64,000 bases of DNA from Falsiroseomonas sp051859025 (GTDB lineage: Bacteria; Pseudomonadota; Alphaproteobacteria; Acetobacterales; Acetobacteraceae). The stretch covers positions 52,965 through 116,964 of the forward strand of contig NZ_JBHYGL010000014.1 of assembly GCF_051859025.1 (NCBI RefSeq), read 5' to 3'. Every line of letters starts with the position of its first letter. Position 1 is the first letter of the stretch. Made by a program: the position numbers and the translations under genes. Positions 42,668 through 51,155 of the stretch are shown piece by piece. The notes beneath the pieces are model-generated. The model was not told where the DNA came from and did no database searches. It saw nothing but the letters and a program-made list of their open reading frames with translations.

Positions 42668-45104
42668 CTACGCGCTCGGCAGCGTGATGACGAAGACCGC
42701 GCCGTCGGTGTCGTTGTGGGCCTCGATGGTGCCGCCCATACCCTTGATCAGGCTGCAGGTGAGCGACAGCCCTAGGCCGGTGCCCGTATCGGGCCCCTTG
42801 GTGGTGACGAATGGCTCGAACAGGCGGCCCATCACCTCCGGCGCGATGCCGCCGCCCGTGTCCGCCAAGGTCAGGTGCACCGTACCTTCCGCGCCCAGCG
42901 CGGCTGCAATGCGGACCCGTCGCGGCATGCCTGCAGGTCGCGAGGCCACCGCGTCGCGAGCGTTCAGCAACAGATTCGTCAACACCTGCTCAAGCAGCAT
43001 CAACTGCCCACGTACGGTCGGTGAAGGATCGCCGAGCGCCAACTCAACAGTGATGCCCGCTTCGTACAGCGCAGCGCCTGCCAGACCAAGAGAACCCCGG
43101 ATGGCGGCCTCGAGCGGTACTGCCTCCGGCGCGGCATCCTGCTCCGCGCCGCGCGCGAAGCGCCTCAAATGGTCGATCATGTCAGCCGTGCGGCCCGCTT
43201 GCTCGACGATGGTATTGAGGCGCTCGTCCACGGTCGCGGCGTTGCCCTGGTGGGACGCAATCTGGGCGATCTCGGCGGCGAGGGAGATGGCCTGCAGCGG
43301 TTGCTTCATCTCATGCGCCAGGCCAGCCGCCATTTCACCGAGCGAAGCAAGGCGTGTGGAGTTTATAGCCCTCGCTTGCGCCTCACGCTCTGCTGTCACG
43401 TCAAGGATGTAGCCCACTGCATCGACGCTCTCGTCCTCGTACCGACCGATGACGGACGCTTGCATGCGCACAAGCAGCCAGCGTCCGTCAGCGTGCTGCA
43501 GACGCTTGTCGCAGGCGGCCGAGCCGTTGCGTACCAAGCCACGCATGTCGTCAGGCGCGCCCGCCCGATCTTCAGGCGCGAAGAGCTGTGACAATTGGCC
43601 AGGCCCGCTTACCCGGTCCATCGGCCAGCCGGTCATCCTCTCGATCGCCGGGCTGATGTACGAACGGGAGCAGCTCCCGTCCGGCCACACCCGACCACGG
43701 AATACGACGACGGGTGCGTATTGAAGCATTTGCTCCAGTTCTCGCTGGGCTGCCTCGGCCCGGCTCTCCGCCTGGCGCTGTGCCGTCACATCGACGGTGT
43801 AGCCAACGATCTCGGCGCCGCCGTCGGGCCGCCGCGCCAACACCCGGGCTAGGGTATGCAGCGTCCGCCAGCCGCCAGCCGCCAGCGGGCTGGCGCATCC
43901 GCCACTCGTAGCTCACCTGGCCCTCGCGCAGCAGCTGCGGCATCTGCCGCGTCAGGGTTGTGTCCTCAGGATGGATCAGGCCCTCCAAGTTCTGTCGCGT
44001 CGCCAACTCCGCCGTTGGCCAACCCATCACCGTCTCAAGGTTGCCGCCGCGATAGACCAGCCGGGAGGAGCCGTCCGCCGCCACCTCGCGCAGGAAGATC
44101 GCCGCGGGCAGCCCGCCGAGAAGCCTTTCCGCTTCGGCGCGGCCGGCGCGCATGGCCTCGGCCTCGCGGCGGGCATCGCGCACCGCCTCGCGCCGGCTGG
44201 CCCAGACCACGACTGCAAGCCCCAGACCGAGAACGGCACCGCCGGCGATCAGCCAGCGCAAGGCCGCCCAGGCGGAGGCCTGCTGTGCCGCGCGGCGTTC
44301 GTAGACCCCGACCGCCCAATCGGGAGCCCGCGTCAGGCGCTCCACTGCATAGACGTTGTCCGGCCCGCTCCAGCCGGGAGCGACCCACTCGGGTGCCGGC
44401 ACGCCGACCAGACGGCCTCCCGGGTCGGCGCTGTGCGCCAGGATGCGCATCTGCCCATCCGCAACAGCTGCGAACGTGCCAGACGAGAAGGTCTGCCGAG
44501 CCAGCAAGGCGTGCAAAGTGGCAGGCTCGAAAGTCAACGCGAGACCGCGCCGTGGTTGTCCCACTCGATCCACGGGCACTGCGGCGGCAAGCAATGGCCG
44601 CGGGACGGCTGGTCCCTCGAACAGGTCTGAAATCCCTGGCTCGCCTGCCCCTATCGTTGCGGAAAGCGCCATCTGGAGCGCGTCCGACAGGGGGCTATTG
44701 GGCCGACGTCCCGTTGTGACAAGCACTGCATACTCGGGACCCGGCCCTAGCAGAGCGATGGTGCCACCCAGGAGAGCACCGACGGGGCGCGCCCGCGCCT
44801 CGAACGCTTCCGGATCCAGGTCTCCATCGAGGAGCGGCGAGGTCGCCAGCGTCTCGAGCGCCGCCACGTAGGCGCCGAGCTTCGCGTCCGCCGCCGCGGC
44901 CAACGCGCGCGCGGTGTCGCGCAGGCTCGCCTCGTCGGAGGCGCGATAGGATCCCAAGGCGGAGAGCGTGGCGAAGGCGGCCAAAGCGACAAGCCGCAGG
45001 AGCGCTGCCAAGCCTATGGGCAGAGCGCCGTTCACCTTAACCATCTTGCGATTCAGCGCCGGTGTAGGAGTAACGTCGGCCACTCCTGGAGCGGCACTCA
45101 TCAA
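42668..45104 (-). pseudogene. Sensor histidine kinase broken by a 7-bp tandem duplication
   Basis: Starting at ATG 45104 are a transmembrane helix (about residues 28-50), a periplasmic sensor domain, a second helix (WLIAGGAVLGLGLAVVVWA) and a PAS domain (RLLGGLPAAIFLREVAADGSSR). The frame breaks near 43880. The other frame continues with PAS (YAPVVVFRGRVW), HisKA (LASLGEMAAGLAHEMKQPLQAI) and HATPase_c (NLLLNARDA, ADTGGGI, GTGLGLSL), ending at 42668. Removing one 7-bp unit gives one 809-residue kinase. It overlaps the upstream paralogous kinase by 4 bp. No response regulator adjoins. It may be a pseudogene or a phase-variable gene. Confidence 0.8.
43863..43890. repeat. 7-bp tandem repeat at the kinase frameshift
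   Basis: AGCCGCC occurs at 43870-43876 and 43877-43883, flanked by the near-copies GTCCGCC (43863-43869) and AGCGGGC (43884-43890). Deleting one copy turns the frame into GGWRTLHTLARVLARRPDG, which fits the sister kinase (WLRATLRLLERRPDG). Such a tract can change length by slippage. Confidence 0.8.
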
Positions 45105-47233
45105 GCCGCGTGCTCGACCTGGTTGTCGCCTGCTGAATTGGGCGCGACATCGTCAGGCTGGTGGCCAGGCAGCATGATGGTGAAGCAGGTGCCGCGAGGC
45201 AGGTTTCGCGCCTGGATCCTGCCGCCCATCGACTGCACGATCCCATCGCATATGGAGAGCCCCAGGCCGGTGCCCTTGTCTGGAGCTTTCGTCGTGAAGA
45301 AGGGATCGAAAACCTTGCCGATGATGGCGGGGTCAATGCCTGTCCCGTTGTCCGAGATCTCAAGAATGACGAAGTTTCCGTCCCGGCCCGTCGTGTCGAT
45401 CCGGATCTGCCTGTCTTGCCCAGATTCCTGCGAGAGCAGCGCATCGCGGGCGTTGAAGAGGATGTTGACGATCACCTGTTCCAGCGCAATTGAGTGCCCG
45501 ACGACCAGTGGTGGTGGCTCGCCATTGACAACCTCGATGCCCACTTCATCGGCGCGAAGGTTGTTGCCTATCATGGCCAACGCATTCGCAATGGCCTGAT
45601 CCAGTGAGACGATGCCCGGCTGTTCGCTTTCATCGACACCGCGAGCGAAGCGACGAAGGTTCTCGATGATCGCCGCACCGCGCTGTGTCTGCTCGATGAT
45701 CCGATCCAGGCGCTGCGGCAGTCGTTCGTAGTCACCCTTGCGCAACAACATGGCCGCGACGTCGGCGGCCAGGGAAATGGCGGTCAAGGGCTGCTTCAAT
45801 TCATGCGCGATCCCCGCACCCATTTCCCCAAGCGATGCCATGCGTGTTGCCATCATCAACCTCGCCTCGGCGTCACGCTCCGCTGTGATATTCACGATGT
45901 AGCCGACCACGAGGCTGCTTCCATCAGGCCGCCGCTCCAGCAGGCGCAACGTGGCCCGCAACCAGGCCAGTGAGCCATCGGGTTGACGAATGCGCCATAC
46001 CTTCACAGCTTCTTCGGCCAGAACCATCGCGCCCAGCAATTCACTGAAATCCGTGCCTGGCTCGGCGAGATGCGACAAGTCGCCATCGGGCGCCAGGACC
46101 GAACGCGGCCAGCCCGAAACCCCCTCCTGGTCGCCGGTTCGATAGAGCTGCTCTGACCGGCCATCCTTGTCGATGACACGCAAGAAAATCACCGCCGGCA
46201 ACCCGTCCAGAAGACGTTCGATCTCGGTTCGCCCGGCACGCCAAGCCTCCGCCGCCATCTCACGCGACCGACGCCGCTGCATGACGAAGAACACGATGAC
46301 CGTCGCGAAAGCACTGCCTCCGATGCCGACCGCCAGTGCCCTTGTCAGATTGCGCGAGAACGCCGCTTCAGCGGTTGCCGTCGCCATGTCGACCGTGGAT
46401 ACGGCCACAAGTTGGGTGCCTTCGACACGCCGCCTGGCTACAGTGACGGGCCGGCCGGAAACGGCGCCGGTCGTTTGGGTCGTCCTGAAGAAATTCGCGT
46501 CGGAGACGGTGGTGTTTGGCGGCAGGACGAACTGGCCGACCATGCCATCCATGCCTGCGCTGCGCGCAACGATGTACCCGTCGTCACCTACGATGCTGGC
46601 GACATCGCCAGCCCTTGAATCCACAGTGGCCAGGGCTGCGCTCAGGCTACTCGACGTGAGCGGAGCGTAGAGCACACCGGCAAAGTTGCCTTGGCTATCG
46701 TCCAGTCGGCCTGAGAACGGCAGTATGATGGCGCCGGTCATGCTGCTGATGCGGCTCGTCGCCACGGTTTCGCGGATGCCGCGATCGCGGTGGTCCAGGA
46801 AAAATGGGTGGTTCCGGATCGATGCGAAATCGGGATCCCGCATGGCCTGCGGCGCGCCTGGTGACGCCCAGGCCACTTCTCCCTTCGCATCGAAAATCAC
46901 GATGTACTGCACGCTCTGCCCATGCCTCATGAGCCGCCTGTTCATCATGATTTCGAGTTCGGCCCTGGCAGCTTGCGGGGCGTCTGGGGCCAACTCAGCC
47001 CAGCGTTGGGCAAGCGCGTGCGGCACCCTGGCGTCGCCGAGGGTACGCAGAGCGAATTGCTCTGCCGCGCGGGACATCCCCTCTGCCCGATGCTCCGCGT
47101 CGGTCAGCGCGTCTTCAATGAGCCAGTCGCCGACCACCTCAGCCGTGTAGAGCAGGCCGCAGGCCCACAGCACCGCGGCGACAAATCCAATGATGGCCGC
47201 CTTTGAAGGAGGATGCGGAGGCCAGCCAATCAC
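45101..47233 (-). CDS. Sensor histidine kinase with periplasmic Cache-like domain
   Basis: 710 residues from a GTG at 47233 that follows GGAGGAGG; an ATG at 47290 is possible but lacks such a site. Order: transmembrane helix (IIGFVAAVLWACGLLYTAEVV), about 240-residue double-Cache-like sensor (QSVQYIVIFDAKGEVAWASPG; GDVASIVGDDGYIVARS), second helix, PAS (RLLDGLPAVIFLRVIDKDG), HisKA with phosphorylated His in MASLGEMGAGIAHELKQPLTAI, and HATPase_c (NILFNARDALL, SDNGTGIDP, GTGLGLSI). It is paralogous to the broken kinase downstream. No cognate regulator is in the window, so the output is unknown. Confidence 0.92.
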   Translation of the reverse strand: MIGWPPHPPSKAAIIGFVAAVLWACGLLYTAEVVGDWLIEDALTDAEHRAEGMSRAAEQFALRTLGDARVPHALAQRWAELAPDAPQAARAELEIMMNRRLMRHGQSVQYIVIFDAKGEVAWASPGAPQAMRDPDFASIRNHPFFLDHRDRGIRETVATSRISSMTGAIILPFSGRLDDSQGNFAGVLYAPLTSSSLSAALATVDSRAGDVASIVGDDGYIVARSAGMDGMVGQFVLPPNTTVSDANFFRTTQTTGAVSGRPVTVARRRVEGTQLVAVSTVDMATATAEAAFSRNLTRALAVGIGGSAFATVIVFFVMQRRRSREMAAEAWRAGRTEIERLLDGLPAVIFLRVIDKDGRSEQLYRTGDQEGVSGWPRSVLAPDGDLSHLAEPGTDFSELLGAMVLAEEAVKVWRIRQPDGSLAWLRATLRLLERRPDGSSLVVGYIVNITAERDAEARLMMATRMASLGEMGAGIAHELKQPLTAISLAADVAAMLLRKGDYERLPQRLDRIIEQTQRGAAIIENLRRFARGVDESEQPGIVSLDQAIANALAMIGNNLRADEVGIEVVNGEPPPLVVGHSIALEQVIVNILFNARDALLSQESGQDRQIRIDTTGRDGNFVILEISDNGTGIDPAIIGKVFDPFFTTKAPDKGTGLGLSICDGIVQSMGGRIQARNLPRGTCFTIMLPGHQPDDVAPNSAGDNQVEHAA

Positions 47234-47524
47234 CCACGCCTCCTCCGTCTTCACGAATACTTGATACGAAATTCGGGGAGCGAAAAGCAATTACATTTCA
47301 TTTACCAAACTATTAGTAGGTCGTTTGTAATAATATCGTCGATGCCGATCCGACTGATCGGTTGTAATCGTTATGGTTACATATTTGCGGTGGCCTGCTG
47401 CCTCCACTTCCATTGGACAAGACTCCCGCCACCCCCGCCTGATCGGAGCCATGAACTTGAAGTCCACCTGTTTTCGTGGACACCCGGAGGCTTCAGACGG
47501 AGGTGTCGGGGATGCCGGAATTCA
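47234..47524. other. AT-rich upstream region of the kinase pair and insertion-sequence end-like word
   Basis: No gene is seen. Positions 47285-47400 are markedly AT-rich for this genome and include the imperfect inverted pair TTACCAAAC/GTTTGTAA around TATTAGTA, a plausible promoter/operator zone for the leftward kinases. At 47460-47485 the sequence AGTCCACCTGTTTTCGTGG resembles an insertion-sequence terminus and marks the border of the remnant zone to the right. Confidence 0.4.
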
Positions 47525-47794
47525 GGGCGCCCTACCCCTGGAAGTGCCGGCGGCCGCGCCGTTATGCGCCGCCCTCTCCTGGTCGGTGCGGTTGATCCCG
47601 GGCTCATGCCGGCAGGCCGCGGTGACGCCGGCCTTGAGGTTGTCGCAGATGAGTTGCCCCGCCGCGCTGCCGAAGAAGGCGAACGCATTGACGTGGCAGC
47701 CGACCCAATCCGCCAGCCCCTGGCTCCACCGCACCTCCGCGTAGATCAGGCTGGAGGCGCCGAGCAGGGCCACGAAAAGCTGTGCCTGCCGCAC
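47525..47794 (-). pseudogene. IS21-family IstA transposase fragment
   Basis: The 90 codons read AQLFVALLGASSLIYAEVRWSQGLADWVGCHVNAF and, further on, LICDNLKAGVTAACRHEPGINRT. This is the DDE core region of IstA (LxVxxLGAS..Y.E....Q, LVCDNLKAGV..A.RYEP..N..Y). Start, C-terminus and istB are missing. It is a relic without ends. Confidence 0.7.
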
Positions 47795-47943
47795 CTCGCC
47801 GGGTCGATCAGCCGTGGCAAATCCGCGAGCAACTCAGCTGGCAACCGCCATGGGCGACACGCCGTCCTGAACTGTGGCGAGCCGTCGGGCGCGGGCGGCG
47901 CCTACCATGCGCCAGGATGCCGACCGGATCATGGGAGCAGGCG

Positions 47944-48153
47944 GTGGTCACCCTTGGGGAGTTCGCGACGGTCCTGGATCTCGCCCGGCAGGGCCTCAGC
48001 GTCTCGGCCATCGCGGGGCGCTCCGCTACGCTCGCCCAGGGGCTTCGCTTCGCGCCCCGGGCTCCGTCCCTCCTACACCACGCCCCGGAACACGACCTAG
48101 GATCACCTCGGCGGTGAACTGCCGGCCCTTGAAGGTCTACTCCGCTCGAAGCT
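47944..48153. mobile_element. Further transposase scraps (IS21 N-terminus, IS6-like)
   Basis: On the plus strand 47944-48030 encodes VVTLGEFATVLDLARQGLSVSAIAGRS, like the helix-turn-helix start of IstA, pointing opposite to the neighbouring IstA core fragment. On the minus strand 48098-48133 encodes FKGRQFTAEVIL, like the first residues of IS6-family transposases. GC-rich hairpins lie at 48010-48065. The stretch to 48500 has no further recognisable gene. Confidence 0.45.
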
Positions 48154-48555
48154 TCTGCAGTTGTCGTCCAGCAATGCCGAAGCTTCGCCTCAACCTGACC
48201 GGGCAGCAAAGGATGCAACAGAACCGCCGCCGCTTCAGCAACCGACTTTCTCTCCGCCGTGCACAAGCCTCGGGGTGTCCACGAAACCGCGTCAACCCCG
48301 ACTCCAACTGGGCCCGAACCGAGGCACCTCGCGCGCTGCCGTAGAGTCAACAAGAGTCTTCGAGCAGTCGTCGCAATGCTGTGCGACCGTCACGCGGGGT
48401 CAGCCGGTTGCGGGCACGCGGCATCACGCCGCGCCATCAAGTGCGGCGCGAGCCCGTGAACAGGCGGCGCGGGCAAGCGGGGACAACAATGGCGATGGCT
48501 TCTTGAGCTCTCGGCGCTACCTGGAAGGCCTGCTGGCGACGGAGGACAAGGGGCA

Positions 48556-48905
48556 ATGAACATCCTGCCGACTGGCGGCCGCGGCTTCGTCGGCTCCGCA
48601 GTGATCGCTGGCTGGTCCGCACCACAGACCACGTGGTTGTAGACGTGGACAAGGAGACCCACACGGCGAGCAACGACGCTCTGGAGGGGGCGCGCGGGCA
48701 TCGGCGGCATGTCCACCTCAAGGCAGACATCTGCGATGCGGAAGAGGTGCGCGCAGCCTTTTCCAAATGACGTCCGCAAGTGTTGATGTACCTGGCTGCC
48801 GAAAGCCGTGTGTACCGCGCGATCAAGGGGCCGGCGGAGTTCATCCGCACCAACGTCGCGGTGCGCAGGTGCTGCTCGAGGCGGCGCGCGAGCGCCTGAC
48901 TCCCG
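48556..48905 (+). pseudogene. Decayed rfbB (dTDP-glucose dehydratase) copy, possibly with an rfbA tail upstream
   Basis: From ATG 48556 the sequence follows RfbB: NILPTGGRGFVGSAVI, then after a frameshift TTDHVVVDVDKETHTASNDALEGARGH, HVHLKADICD, a TGA within AAFSK*RPQVL, LAAESRVYRAI, GPAEFIRTNV, and a second frameshift before AQVLLEAARERL. It ends at about 48905. The product cannot be made. It parallels the intact rfbB at 1-517 but is clearly diverged. Just upstream, RRYLEGLLATEDKGQ* (to 48559) overlaps the start as ATGA and could be the end of rfbA. Confidence 0.8.
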
Positions 48906-49156
48906 GCGCCCGGATCCCAACCTGCGCTCGCAGCGCCTGCACGTGAGTCTAGAGCGGGTGCATCAGCGCGTCCTTCTGCTCGGGGGAAAGGGTCAACAGG
49001 TCGGGCAGGCGCTCCATCCCGATCGTGAATTAACGCCGCCGTGGTCACGTCGAGTACGCCAACGCATCCCTGTTCCGCACGGTCGGTTCCAAAGGAGAGG
49101 GAGTTGAGCGGTTACGACGCAGCTTCTGTCAGATTTACAGACGCGAAGGCTTCTTC
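48906..49156 (+). other. Gap between rfbB relic and the RgpF-like gene
   Basis: 251 bp with no recognisable gene. Composition drops from GC-rich to average on approaching 49100. AAAGGAGAGGGAG at 49093-49105 looks like a ribosome site but is about 50 bp from the ATG at 49157 and is followed by a short in-frame stop. Confidence 0.4.
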
Positions 49157-50419
49157 ATGAGTTCCGTCCCAAAAATCAGCGATGCGCTGCCGTATGCGGT
49201 GGCGCATTCAATTATTTCGGCTCAATCAGTTGCAGCACGCGTGAAAGCCGCCGGCAAAAAACCTATTGTCCATTTCGGGCAACCCTATCGAGGCCAGAAA
49301 ATTCTATTGCTGGCGCTATATGAAAAAGGGCGCCTGCGCCCTGACATTGAAAATTTGGTCGCGACGGCTAAATCACTGGATATGTATGTATTGGCAGTCA
49401 ATACATTGAGCCTGCTTGATCCAGATCGCCTGAGAGACAAGATCGACTGTTATATCGAGCGACCGAATTTCGGGCGTGATTTCGGCAGCTATAAAGCAGG
49501 ATTTTTGCACGCCTATCGGAACGAGTGGATGCGACAATGCGAACGGTTGTTGATGCTCAACGACAGCCTGTTCTACAGCAAATCGAATCTCGAGCCATTT
49601 CTGCGGCAGATGATTGATACGCGCATCGAGGTTTTGGGCGCTACCGAGAACCACGAAATAGAGCACCACGTGGGATCTTTTTGCATATCCATCGGCCAAA
49701 GCATACTTCAGCAGAACCAGTTCAGGCGATATTGGGAGAATTATTCAAACACAGATATTAGACCAAAAGTAATAAAAAGGGGTGAGATGAAGCTGTCAAA
49801 GACACTACGTGGCTGTGTCAGCTCCCCAGATCAATTCGCGGCGCGCTTTAATCTTTCCTGGCTGGCCAGCCGCCTCACGGAAGATCGAGAATTTCTGTCT
49901 CGCATTTCCGAATTCTATCGCGTCTGCGAAATCAATGGCTGGAAGCGACCATCTTTAAAAGCAGCCGCCGGGCGCCTGATGAATAAATACCTGCATATTG
50001 ATCCAGGCTTGGCGAATATTGAGGCTAGCATAGAAGCGAACTTGGAAGCCAAGACGATCTATTTCGTTGATAGAGTAGAGGGACTCATCAAGGCAATAGA
50101 AACGTGGGTTAAGGAATCAAACGTGGAGAACCTCAAAGAACGAGTCTTCGAAGAGGTTAAAAACGATCTGATGGAATGCTTTCTGAGCGGCTCTCAAATT
50201 CATCAGAACAACATTCTTCTTCATCACCTTGGCATGCCGCTCGTGAAGCTCGATGCGCTTTATCGCGGCATGCTTTCGGTGGCGGATGTGGAAAGTATTG
50301 CACATCAATTGAGCGCGCAGGAGTCGAATGACTTCAGACGCCTGATGTTTTCCAAACCCTATGGCGGCAACTACCTCGTTGGATGGAAACGCGCGGCATT
50401 TTACCGGGGGTTGATCTGA
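49157..50419 (+). CDS. Rhamnan synthesis F (RgpF)-like glycan biosynthesis protein
   Basis: 420 residues. KILLLALYEKGRLRPDIENLVATAKSLDMYVLAVNT, IERPNFGRDFGSYKAGFLHA, RLLMLNDSLFYSKSNLEPFLRQM and VLGATENHEIEHHVGSFCISIGQSIL match the RgpF family of polysaccharide (rhamnan/O-antigen) synthesis proteins. The second half is charged and helical. Base composition is near 50% GC, far below its neighbours, and codon use is correspondingly different, so recent acquisition is likely. It stands alone between two relic zones. Confidence 0.78.
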   Translation: MSSVPKISDALPYAVAHSIISAQSVAARVKAAGKKPIVHFGQPYRGQKILLLALYEKGRLRPDIENLVATAKSLDMYVLAVNTLSLLDPDRLRDKIDCYIERPNFGRDFGSYKAGFLHAYRNEWMRQCERLLMLNDSLFYSKSNLEPFLRQMIDTRIEVLGATENHEIEHHVGSFCISIGQSILQQNQFRRYWENYSNTDIRPKVIKRGEMKLSKTLRGCVSSPDQFAARFNLSWLASRLTEDREFLSRISEFYRVCEINGWKRPSLKAAAGRLMNKYLHIDPGLANIEASIEANLEAKTIYFVDRVEGLIKAIETWVKESNVENLKERVFEEVKNDLMECFLSGSQIHQNNILLHHLGMPLVKLDALYRGMLSVADVESIAHQLSAQESNDFRRLMFSKPYGGNYLVGWKRAAFYRGLI

Positions 50420-50460
50420 GATGCGCATTTCCTTACTGCCTGCATTGACCTCGACCGAGC

Positions 50461-50469
50461 GGGGGGGGG
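50461..50469 (+). repeat. Nine-G homopolymer
   Basis: A run of nine G lies 42 bp after the RgpF-like stop, in non-coding sequence before a transposase relic. It is the longest mononucleotide run I noticed and would be prone to length change. Confidence 0.6.
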
Positions 50470-50797
50470 CACTGATTTGCTCGACCTGACCGCAACGGAG
50501 GCGCTTCGAGATAAGAACAGAGCGCTTGCCCTATCTGCTGGTCCTCTATCACGCGAAAAGAGGCCATCGATCAATACGAAACGGCAAGAATCTGCTCCTG
50601 GAGAGCGTTCCGAGCCCAATCCCAAGGCGAGTATTTTGTTCCTTGTACGGAACGACTGGCGACAGCTGGGGGTGATACTCACCAGGAGGCTGGGCATGGT
50701 CGAGTTGGTGCTTGGCGAGGATAGCGTGCCAGGTGGCGCGGTTGCGGACGTCGTCCACTGGTCGCCGGCGCATGCGACGAGCGTGACGGAAGAATGC

Positions 50798-51110
50798 GAA
50801 CTGTTGATCGCCACGCGCCAGGACCGCAGGCAGCGGGCCGAGTGGAACGATGCGGCATCACCACGCGGGCGGATGCCGAAGACGTCGTCGGCGCGCCAGT
50901 TCATGCAACGCAAGCATCGGACAAAGCGCGGTGCCGCTAGCTACGCCCTGCGTGGCGCCTCGGTAGAGCCGGTGTTCGGCCAGCTAAAGAGCCGCCAGCG
51001 CGCTGGGCAGTTATCTTTTCACGGCCTCGCGGCGTGCAAGAGCGAGTGGGATCTGCAGGCCGCCCCGCACAATCTTCACAAGCTAAGCCAGGACTCTGTC
51101 CGGCGCCGCG
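50798..51110 (+). pseudogene. IS1182-type transposase C-terminal remnant
   Basis: The frame gives ELLIATRQDRRQRAEWNDAASPRGRMP, QRKHRTKRGAASYALRGASVEPVFGQLKSRQRAG, and EWDLQAAPHNLHKL. This is the C-terminal third of IS1182-group transposases (TKxGxxxYxxRxxxVEPVFGQIK ... EW.L....HNL.K). The upstream two-thirds are absent and no terminal repeats were found. The stretch 50470-50797 has no convincing gene. Confidence 0.72.
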
Positions 51111-51155
51111 CGGCAGGGAGCGACATGGCCGAAACGCGCGCGGATAGGGCCTGAA

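Noticed and set aside
47808..48353. 181-codon minus-strand gene
   Set aside because: The frame joins unrelated insertion-sequence scraps. The only recognisable piece (FKGRQFTAEVIL) lies in a different frame.
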